The position numbers and the translations under genes were made by a program. The notes below the pieces were generated by a model that saw only the letters and a list, made by a program, of their open reading frames with translations, ran no database searches and was not told where the DNA came from. A DNA stretch of 49,685 nucleotides from Marinifilum breve (lineage in GTDB: Bacteria > Bacteroidota > Bacteroidia > Bacteroidales > Marinifilaceae), in NCBI RefSeq assembly GCF_003202155.1, contig NZ_QFLI01000016.1:1-49685 (forward strand), written 5' to 3'. Position 1 is the first letter of the stretch, and each line of letters begins with the position of its first letter. Positions 44,347-49,685 of the stretch are shown here, in pieces.

Positions 44347-44784
44347 AGTAATATACTCATTCGTATTTTCCATTTCGGTAATTAATTGACCAATTGTTTT
44401 TCCTTTAAACAAATCATATATCTGTTTTCTGATGTGCCCAAACTGATTGTGAACAGGACAAGCAGCTTGTGCTTTATTATCAGATTTACATGGACGAATT
44501 CCAATTAAACAATTTTCAAACATATCCAATCCATCCACAATTTCAACAATATTCATTAAGGTAATTTCACTTGGATCTTTACCCATTCCGAATCCACCAT
44601 GAGGTCCTTTTGTTGATGTAAGTAACTTTTGTCTTGCAAGGCTTTGCAAAATTTTACCCAAAAATGGTGTTGGAATTTCCAGTTCCTCTGATATCTTCTT
44701 TATTCCTATTTTTTTGCCTTCTTTTGCATTTATCGACAAATAAATTACTGAGCGAATTGCATATTTACAAGTATTCGATAACAT
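44341..44784 (-). CDS. Rrf2-family transcriptional regulator with probable iron-sulphur cluster
   Basis: A 147-residue regulator with an N-terminal winged helix-turn-helix (about 1-60; IKKISEELEIPTPFLGKILQSLARQKLL) and the Rrf2 hallmark TSTKGPHGGFGMGKDPSEITLMNIVEIVDG. Three cysteines, C92, C99 and C109, in the loop that binds [2Fe-2S] in IscR or [4Fe-4S] in NsrR suggest it senses iron-sulphur status, redox or nitric oxide. Its spacing, C-x6-C-x9-C, is nearer to NsrR/IscR than to cluster-less members. Lone gene with no Isc or Suf genes near. Confidence 0.88.
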   Translation of the reverse strand: MLSNTCKYAIRSVIYLSINAKEGKKIGIKKISEELEIPTPFLGKILQSLARQKLLTSTKGPHGGFGMGKDPSEITLMNIVEIVDGLDMFENCLIGIRPCKSDNKAQAACPVHNQFGHIRKQIYDLFKGKTIGQLITEMENTNEYITL

Positions 44785-44916
44785 CTTTAATTTTTATTTT
44801 TACTCCACATTTATCTAACAATCAGGTCAAAGATAACAATAATTACAACTAATTAAGCATCTTTAATTCTTTAATTCCTTATTTATTATGATTCTTTTTA
44901 TTATAAAAGCCCCATT

Positions 44917-45354
44917 TTACAAAGGAATCTTATCAATTCGCTTCTGGTGTCTGCCACCTTCAAATTCAGTATTTAGAAAAATTTTTGCAATTTCTTTTAC
45001 CTCTTCAAAAGAAATAAATCTGGCAGGAATACCACATACATTTGCATCATTATGAGATCTTGCTAAACCGGCAATTTCCGCAGTCCAACACAAAGCTGCA
45101 CGAACTTTTTGGTGTTTGTTAGCTGTCATGGTAATACCATTTCCACTACCACATAGAGTAAAGCCAAAATCAAACTCTCCTGCTTCAACTGCTGCAGCTA
45201 ATGGATGAGCTGTATCAGGATAATCCATACTTTCTTCAGAGTTAGTGCCGAAATCTTTTACTTCATATCCTTCTGATTTCAAAATTTCAGCCAAATCATT
45301 TTTAAACTGAAATCCTGCATGATCAGCAGCCAATGCAATTCTTAGTTTTTTCAT
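44917..45354 (-). CDS. rpiB: Ribose-5-phosphate isomerase B
   Basis: Interconverts ribulose 5-phosphate and ribose 5-phosphate in the pentose phosphate pathway. The 145-residue protein has the family motifs AADHAGFQFK (D11, H12), the active-site cysteine C68 in CGSGNGI, and ARSHNDANVCGIPARF, with C-terminal EGGRHQKRIDKI. Length is normal. It is transcribed leftward, away from the AT-rich gap at 45355-46106. No transketolase is seen beside it in this window. Confidence 0.95.
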   Translation of the reverse strand: MKKLRIALAADHAGFQFKNDLAEILKSEGYEVKDFGTNSEESMDYPDTAHPLAAAVEAGEFDFGFTLCGSGNGITMTANKHQKVRAALCWTAEIAGLARSHNDANVCGIPARFISFEEVKEIAKIFLNTEFEGGRHQKRIDKIPL

Positions 45355-46106
45355 CTTATTAAAATTATTAAAGACAGTGTTGCCTTTATGTGGTTTTTGT
45401 TCAAGTTAATTTTGGAGTACAAAACTAAGTAAATTATATGAGTTGTTTTTAAAATGACCAATTTTCCAAGCCTAAAATCAGGCATTTTGTCTAAAAGTGC
45501 TTATCAAATGAATTGTTGAAACGCATCAGTCTGAAATAAAATAGTTTAGTCAGACGCTTTTCACTTATGAACAGATTTGTTCACATTCAGTTAACATACT
45601 GTTGATTTTTCCTTATTAAAAATTCCAAAGTATTTTTTGGAACTAACAAAATTTAAATTGTATAGAAAAATATTTCCCAGGTACCAATTTTATTTTTTAC
45701 CAGTGTTATCAAAGCTTTCAACCGGTTATAAACACCCTGTTAATATCTACAATTAATTAAATTACCAAAAATCAAAGTTATCAACAAGAAGTTAATAAAG
45801 TATATATTTCTCTATATTTCAAGCTCTCTATATTAACAATCAGTGTTGATATCCTGTTATTAGACTATTTTCTAGCAGAAAAACAATAAAATTCGTACTC
45901 TCTTACCAACACTATTAACAGGATATAATAATTATCTTATTTTTTAGAAATTTTAAAAAAACTAATATTAATAATATGAGTGTTGATAATTGAGATGAGG
46001 GATAAAATCAAGATCGTAAATCAACAGTGATTAATTGGGTGTGTTTACTTAATTATTTCAATGATTTTGTTATCTTGCAATCTATAGAAAATCCACACTG
46101 AAGAGA
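45355..46106. other. AT-rich gap, weak replication-origin candidate
   Basis: This 750-bp gene-free gap parts the leftward rpiB from the rightward receiver and ruvB genes. It is very AT-rich and holds several DnaA-box-like words with one mismatch from TTATCCACA: TTATCAACA at 45779-45787 and, on the other strand, 45981-45989; also TTATAAACA (45727-45735) and TTACCAACA (45903-45911). A long inverted repeat (45849-45926) lies in the same area. No perfect consensus box is found here, and nothing shows where dnaA is, so this is only suggestive. Confidence 0.3.
45849..45926. repeat. 15-bp inverted repeat
   Basis: ATATCCTGTTATTAG (45849-45863) pairs with CTATTAACAGGATAT (45912-45926) at 14 of 15 positions, with a 48-base loop. 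CCTGTTAATA recurs as a third direct copy at 45737-45746. It may be a protein-binding repeat. Confidence 0.6.
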
Positions 46107-46490
46107 ATGAGTTGGGAAGCTAAAAATTATTCGATACTTCTTGTTGAAGACAACAAATTGAATCAAACGGTAGTTAAATTTACTTTAAAGCGATATGGTT
46201 ATTTAATCGATATTGCTAATAACGGTTTGGAAGCTGTCGATATGTTTAAAGAAGGAAATTATGATTTTATATTAATGGATGTAATGATGCCAGAAATGGA
46301 CGGATTAGAAGCTACTAAAATCATAAGAGAAATTGAAAATGGGCAGGAGCATATTCCAATTATTGCTCTCACAGCCGATATAATGGTCGCTAACGAAGAA
46401 AAATGTATCGAGAATGGTATGGATGCACACTTGTCGAAACCCTTCGATGTGGACCATCTATTTAAGGTTTTAACAAATCTAGGTTTGTAA
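46107..46490 (+). CDS. Stand-alone response-regulator receiver protein
   Basis: A 127-residue CheY-like protein with only a receiver domain. The acidic pocket is E14-D15 in LLVEDN, the phospho-acceptor is D58 in ILMDVMMPEMDG, and the switch threonine and lysine lie in IIALTAD and LSKPFD. The sequence is like receiver domains of hybrid kinases, so it probably passes phosphate between other proteins instead of binding DNA. It has no adjacent kinase; the nearest is the histidine kinase at 48005, on the opposite strand, which has no receiver of its own and could be its partner. Confidence 0.9.
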   Translation: MSWEAKNYSILLVEDNKLNQTVVKFTLKRYGYLIDIANNGLEAVDMFKEGNYDFILMDVMMPEMDGLEATKIIREIENGQEHIPIIALTADIMVANEEKCIENGMDAHLSKPFDVDHLFKVLTNLGL

Positions 46491-46576
46491 ATACTAATTC
46501 CAGGTATTTTCAGAAATTCTAACAAGCTTATTTACATTTGAGTGAATTTTTCTACTCGATTTAAAGATTTTCAGAT

Positions 46577-46584
46577 TATTTTTG
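46577..46584 (+). promoter_or_regulatory. Possible -7 element of ruvB
   Basis: TATTTTTG matches TAnnTTTG and ends four bases before the ruvB ATG, the same arrangement as at tetR and dnaG. A -33 TTTG at the right distance was not found. Confidence 0.3.
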
Positions 46585-46588
46585 TCGC

Positions 46589-47611
46589 ATGGATGATAAC
46601 CTGGACATACGAAGTCATAATTTTTCGGATAAGGAAAAAGAATTAGATAATAAACTAAGACCACTTCAGTTTTCAGATTTCCGTGGACAAAAGAAAATTG
46701 TTGAGAATCTAAATGTATTTGTTGAAGCTGCAAAAATGCGTGAGGAAGCATTAGATCATGTTTTGCTTCATGGACCTCCCGGACTTGGAAAAACTACTTT
46801 ATCAAATATTCTTGCCAACGAATTAGGAGTTGGATTAAAAGTTACTTCAGGACCGGTTCTTGATAAACCTGGTGACCTTGCTGGTTTGTTAACCAATTTG
46901 GAACCAAATGATGTTCTTTTTATCGATGAAATTCATAGGTTAAGTCCTATTGTAGAGGAGTACTTGTACTCAGCAATGGAGGATTTTAAAATTGATATCA
47001 TGATTGATAAAGGACCAGCTGCAAGATCAATTCAATTGGAATTAAATCCTTTTACTTTAATTGGAGCAACAACTCGTTCCGGATTGTTAACTTCACCTTT
47101 AAGAGCCCGATTTGGTATAAATTGTCATCTTGAATATTACGACCTGCCAATACTATCTAAAATAGTAGAGCGTAGTGCAAGTATTCTTGATGTTGAAATT
47201 ACTCATGAAGCAGCTGGTGAAATTGCATCAAGAAGTAGAGGAACACCTCGTATTGTAAATGCCCTTTTGCGTAGAGTAAGAGATTTTGCTCAAGTAAAAG
47301 GAAACGGATCCATTGATATAGAAATTACCAAATTTTCTCTTGAAGCTTTAAATATCGATAAGCATGGTTTAGATGAGATGGACAACAGGATTTTAAACAC
47401 GCTAATTGATAAGTTTAGTGGAGGACCAGTTGGAATTTCTACCATTGCAACTGCAGTAGGCGAGGATAGTGGAACAATTGAGGAGGTTTATGAACCATTT
47501 TTGATAAAAGAAGGATTCATTAAACGTACTCCGCGAGGAAGAGAAGTTACTCCTTTAGCTTATTCGCATCTTGGAAAAAACAATTTTAGTGATCCCGAAT
47601 TACTTTTCTAG
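46589..47611 (+). CDS. ruvB: Holliday junction branch-migration helicase RuvB
   Basis: Hexameric AAA+ motor that, with RuvA, drives Holliday junctions during recombination and repair. The Walker A motif GPPGLGKTT is near residue 64, Walker B with DEIHR near 113, sensor 1 in GATTRSG near 166, and the C-terminal winged helix ends [16 protein letters not shown]. Length (340) is normal. The small membrane protein gene follows after 12 bp, so they are probably co-transcribed. ruvA and ruvC are not in the window. Confidence 0.97.
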   Translation: MDDNLDIRSHNFSDKEKELDNKLRPLQFSDFRGQKKIVENLNVFVEAAKMREEALDHVLLHGPPGLGKTTLSNILANELGVGLKVTSGPVLDKPGDLAGLLTNLEPNDVLFIDEIHRLSPIVEEYLYSAMEDFKIDIMIDKGPAARSIQLELNPFTLIGATTRSGLLTSPLRARFGINCHLEYYDLPILSKIVERSASILDVEITHEAAGEIASRSRGTPRIVNALLRRVRDFAQVKGNGSIDIEITKFSLEALNIDKHGLDEMDNRILNTLIDKFSGGPVGISTIATAVGEDSGTIEEVYEPFLIKEGFIKRTPRGREVTPLAYSHLGKNNFSDPELLF

Positions 47612-47623
47612 AAATATTTTAAA

Positions 47624-47953
47624 ATGAAACGATTTTTATCAATTCTTTATACGCTTGCAACGGTGTTAATTATTGTAGGTGCACTTTTTATTTTACAAGC
47701 TGAATCGTATGGAGTAGCCATTTTGGCTTCGGGTGTGAGCTTAAATATATTTTACAGAATATTTAATCTGAATACTGAAAGAATACATCAATTAAAATTT
47801 TCGGAACTCTTAAAAGTATTAGGAATTATTTTAATGCTTGTAGCATGTATACTGATTTTTACAGATTATGATCATAAGTATAACATGATGATTTTTGCTG
47901 TAGTACTCGATGTAATTATCAACTACAAAGAAATATCTCTTAAAACAAAATAG
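47624..47953 (+). CDS. Small membrane protein of unknown function
   Basis: The 109-residue product has four hydrophobic helices (about 5-24, 30-45, 58-78, 84-100) and very short loops. I do not recognise a family. It lies 12 bp after ruvB, a spacing that suggests co-transcription without implying related function, and is closed by a strong terminator. Confidence 0.75.
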   Translation: MKRFLSILYTLATVLIIVGALFILQAESYGVAILASGVSLNIFYRIFNLNTERIHQLKFSELLKVLGIILMLVACILIFTDYDHKYNMMIFAVVLDVIINYKEISLKTK

Positions 47954-47954
47954 A

Positions 47955-47985
47955 AAAAGGAGCTTGTGACCAGCAAGCTCCTTTT
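47955..47985. terminator. Bidirectional terminator
   Basis: Perfect 12-bp stem AAAAGGAGCTTG (47955-47966) / CAAGCTCCTTTT (47974-47985), loop TGACCAG. It ends ruvB with its partner and also the convergent histidine kinase gene. Confidence 0.88.
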
Positions 47986-48004
47986 AACATCCCTAGTAAT
48001 TTTC

Positions 48005-48868
48005 CTAAATAGCAATATTCTTTCGAGTATTAGACGAAGAATATATTTCGTTAATATTTTGTTTCAATATAGCTTCAATTTTTTCTTTGAGTACAAGGTT
48101 TGATTCTGAGAATTTAAATGGAATGGTAAAGTAGAATATTGAACCATCTCCCAAATTTGAATCTATGTATAACTTGCCTCCAAGAAATTCAACCAATTCT
48201 TTGCTGATACTTAATCCTAAACCGGCACCTGAATGTTCTCGGGTATATGAATTATCAACTTGGGTAAATTTCTTAAATATTTTTGCTTGTTGCTGATCAC
48301 TTATTCCTGGTCCAGTATCTTTCACATAGAAAAGAATATTGTGTCTGTCCTGAATTGCACAACCAAAATCAATTTCTCCTGAGCTTGTAAATTTCAATGC
48401 ATTATCAAGGAGATAAGATAGTACTTTGGTTAGTTTTTTCTGATCAGTGAATATTTTATTATCACATAAATCTTCGGTATAATTTAAAACCAAATTTTTA
48501 CCGCTCATGTTAATCTTTTGCCCGTAGGCCGAATACAATGTAACCAGTAAATCATGTACTTCAATTTCTGATTCGTTGTATTCCAATGCACCGCTTTCTA
48601 ATTGCGATAGTTCTAGGATCCTATTGAATAGATCCAGTAATTCTTTACTGCTCGATGACAGTATTTTTGTAAACTCATTTCGATCCTCTTTCGATAAAGA
48701 ATCATCACGAAGAAGTTCTGATGCTCCTACAATCGCATTCATTGGCGTTCGAATTTCATGCGACATATTGGCTAGGAATGCATCTTTCAGCTTCTCGGTC
48801 TTTTCGAGCTGAGCGCGCGCTTCTGCTAATTGTCGTTGCAATTCTTTGTATGTAGGACGTTTCTCCAT
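48005..48868 (-). CDS. Cytosolic histidine kinase without sensor domain
   Basis: A 287-residue kinase. It starts with a coiled coil (about 5-30, KELQRQLAEARAQLEKTEKLKDAFL) leading into the HisKA domain, whose H-box is ANMSHEIRTPMNAI (H36). The HATPase domain follows with N-box YLLDNALKFTSSG, G1 VKDTGPGI, F-box and G2 GAGLGLSISKEL. No membrane helix, PAS or receiver domain is present, so input must come through a partner at the coiled coil. It lies on the same strand as, and about 115 bp after, the tandem peptide genes, with only a weak stem between (48942-48956). The lone receiver protein at 46107 is a possible partner. Confidence 0.88.
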   Translation of the reverse strand: MEKRPTYKELQRQLAEARAQLEKTEKLKDAFLANMSHEIRTPMNAIVGASELLRDDSLSKEDRNEFTKILSSSSKELLDLFNRILELSQLESGALEYNESEIEVHDLLVTLYSAYGQKINMSGKNLVLNYTEDLCDNKIFTDQKKLTKVLSYLLDNALKFTSSGEIDFGCAIQDRHNILFYVKDTGPGISDQQQAKIFKKFTQVDNSYTREHSGAGLGLSISKELVEFLGGKLYIDSNLGDGSIFYFTIPFKFSESNLVLKEKIEAILKQNINEIYSSSNTRKNIAI

Positions 48869-48982
48869 TTAAATGAATTTGTCTATAATTTCTTTACATT
48901 TCTTGATTATAGCCTACACTACAAGGCTCAATTAAATACATCTTTTAAAGATGCAATCATGAAAATATGGTATGGGAATCTG

Positions 48983-49075
48983 TTAGACTAGAATGTCTTC
49001 ATTTATCGACTTATCTTGGTAACCACCAAGTGTATTGTCTAACTCCTGAATTGTTAATTCTTCAAAGGTGTTCAT
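48983..49075 (-). CDS. Double-glycine leader peptide, diverged copy without cysteine
   Basis: A 30-residue peptide. The leader MNTFEELTIQELDNTLGG has L-12, E-8, L-7, G-2 and G-1 of the double-glycine motif, but T at -4. The core YQDKSINEDILV is that of the other copies with serine in place of the cysteine. The leader shares only the pattern with its neighbours, while the core is conserved, so the core is under selection. It is the last gene of the array. Confidence 0.8.
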   Translation of the reverse strand: MNTFEELTIQELDNTLGGYQDKSINEDILV

Positions 49076-49135
49076 ATTGAATATGATAAGGAAAAAGTAA
49101 ATATAAAAAATACGATCTACTTATTCAAATTTTTC

Positions 49136-49228
49136 TTATACCAGGATATCTTCGTTAATACATTTGTCTTGGTATCCACCTTTAATGTTTTTTAAATCTT
49201 CAGTGTTTAATACTTCAAAATTTTTCAT
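49136..49228 (-). CDS. Double-glycine leader peptide
   Basis: A 30-residue peptide with leader MKNFEVLNTEDLKNIKGG and core YQDKCINEDILV. Leader positions L-12, D-8, L-7, I-4, G-2 and G-1 fit the bacteriocin/ComC-type signal cut by C39 peptidase transporters. Compared with the copy at 49470, the DNA differs at ten codons, all synonymous, which proves the frame is used. The core is acidic, with a single cysteine at core position 5. No transporter, peptidase or modifying enzyme is in the window. Confidence 0.87.
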   Translation of the reverse strand: MKNFEVLNTEDLKNIKGGYQDKCINEDILV

Positions 49229-49302
49229 TGCTATTTAATTTGGTCGTTAATAACTAGGAAAATACTTTTTGGAAAATTTGGATTACTAATGGTCGAGGTT
49301 GA

Positions 49303-49395
49303 TTAAACAAGAATGTCTTCGTTAATACATTTGTCTTGGTAACCACCTTTAATGTTTTTTAAATCTCCAGTGTTTAATACTTCGAAATTCTTCAT
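49303..49395 (-). CDS. Double-glycine leader peptide
   Basis: As the neighbouring copies, but with glycine in place of glutamate at residue 10 (leader position -9). The 12-residue core is unchanged. Several third-codon bases differ from the copies on either side. Confidence 0.87.
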   Translation of the reverse strand: MKNFEVLNTGDLKNIKGGYQDKCINEDILV

Positions 49396-49469
49396 TGCTA
49401 TTTTTATTTGGTCGTTAATAACTAGGAAAATACTTTTTTGAAAATTTGGATTACTCGGGTCGAGTTAGA

Positions 49470-49562
49470 TTACACTAAAATGTCTTCATTGATACATTTG
49501 TCTTGGTAACCGCCTTTAATGTTTTTTAAATCTTCAGTGTTTAATACTTCGAAATTCTTCAT
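49470..49562 (-). CDS. Double-glycine leader peptide
   Basis: A 30-residue peptide identical in sequence to the copy at 49136-49228, although ten codons differ. The spacer upstream is nearly identical to that of the previous unit. Confidence 0.87.
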   Translation of the reverse strand: MKNFEVLNTEDLKNIKGGYQDKCINEDILV

Positions 49563-49636
49563 TGCTATTTTTATTTGGTCGTTAATAACTAGGAAAATAC
49601 TTTTTTGAAAATTTGGATTACTTGGGTCGAGTTAGA

Positions 49637-49685
49637 TTACACTAAAATGTCTTCATTGATACATTTGTCTTGGTAACCGCCTTTA
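49637..49685 (-). CDS. Double-glycine leader peptide, cut by the window edge
   Basis: Only the C-terminal part is present: KGG at the end of the leader and the full core YQDKCINEDILV, with stop codon at 49637-49639. The gene continues beyond the right edge. Confidence 0.85.
   Translation of the reverse strand, partial: KGGYQDKCINEDILV

Larger units (their letters stand above)
48983..49685 (-). repeat. Tandem array of double-glycine peptide genes, period 167 bp
   Basis: Five repeat units are seen on the minus strand, each with a small gene of 31 codons and a spacer of about 60-75 bases; starts are at 49562, 49395, 49228 and 49075. The spacers between the three rightmost copies differ by a single base in about 75, so those duplications are recent. 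The leftmost unit is the most diverged, with a 153-bp step. The array continues past the right edge. Confidence 0.9.

Noticed and set aside
48983-49685. AgrD/AIP-type thiolactone system
   Set aside because: The Cys/Ser swap invites this idea, but the leader is of the double-glycine type, the ring would be eight residues, and no AgrB-like gene is visible.
1-49685. tRNA, rRNA, known riboswitches, insertion sequences or prophage genes
   Set aside because: I looked for these by eye on both strands and found no convincing example; short degenerate RNA elements could still be missed.

Overview
The window looks like chromosomal DNA of a marine, anaerobic-type Bacteroidota, most likely order Bacteroidales/Marinilabiliales. 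The evidence is the AT-rich composition, the mix of genes (HU-related protein of the Bacteroidales type, SPOR lipoproteins, TonB-dependent receptor with an N-terminal carboxypeptidase-like domain, head-GIN adhesin-like protein, Rrf2 regulator, YwqK/MORN protein), and TAnnTTTG promoter elements close to several start codons. The assignment is an inference; there is no rRNA or tRNA gene here.

Layout. 0-9 kb: flavin-binding PNPOx-like protein, DNA primase, a secreted unknown plus sirtuin, a PiT phosphate transporter, methylglyoxal synthase, two tandem SPOR lipoproteins and a PAP2-like membrane protein. 9-17 kb: sigma-54, an orphan small gene in a long repeat-bearing gap, AsnRS, an HU-like protein, an acyl-CoA synthetase and an envelope protein. 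17-25 kb: a complete TetR-TolC-adaptor-RND efflux operon. 25-29 kb: a GH16-like pseudoenzyme with helical repeats, a TonB-like protein, a MORN and a CarboxypepD_reg protein, and ComF. 29-37 kb: a PhoB/PhoR-type two-component system, a TonB receptor and a duplicated beta-helix lipoprotein. 37-45 kb: rhodanese, HemW, a head-GIN protein, a 1386-residue glycosyltransferase/phosphodiester glycosidase fusion, VanZ, Rrf2 and RpiB. 45-48 kb: an AT-rich gap with DnaA-box-like words, a lone receiver protein, RuvB and a cytosolic histidine kinase. 48.9 kb to the right edge: a tandem array of tiny genes.

The most striking system is that right-edge array. At least five minus-strand genes of about 30 codons, four complete and one cut by the window end, lie in a tandem repeat with a period of 167 bp. 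Each encodes a leader ending in Gly-Gly (MKNFEVLNTEDLKNIKGG in the main form) followed by a 12-residue core, YQDKCINEDILV. The leader fits the double-glycine export rule (L-12, D/E-8, L-7, G-2, G-1). Two of the copies differ at ten codons, all synonymous, so these are genuine selected peptides. They look like secreted pheromone-, bacteriocin- or RiPP-type precursors. Maturation and export genes would have to lie outside the window. A cytosolic histidine kinase lies just downstream on the same strand.

A second coherent theme is phosphate. A PhoR/PhoB-like pair sits beside a TonB receptor whose upstream region carries several 11-bp-phased TTAAC/TTTAC repeats, like the TTAACA-type boxes known for Bacillus PhoP. 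The same arrangement, as a perfect 9-bp direct repeat, lies upstream of the PiT phosphate transporter and overlaps the stop codon of methylglyoxal synthase, an enzyme that frees phosphate from DHAP. I infer a small Pho regulon made of pit, perhaps mgsA, the TonB receptor and the beta-helix lipoprotein.
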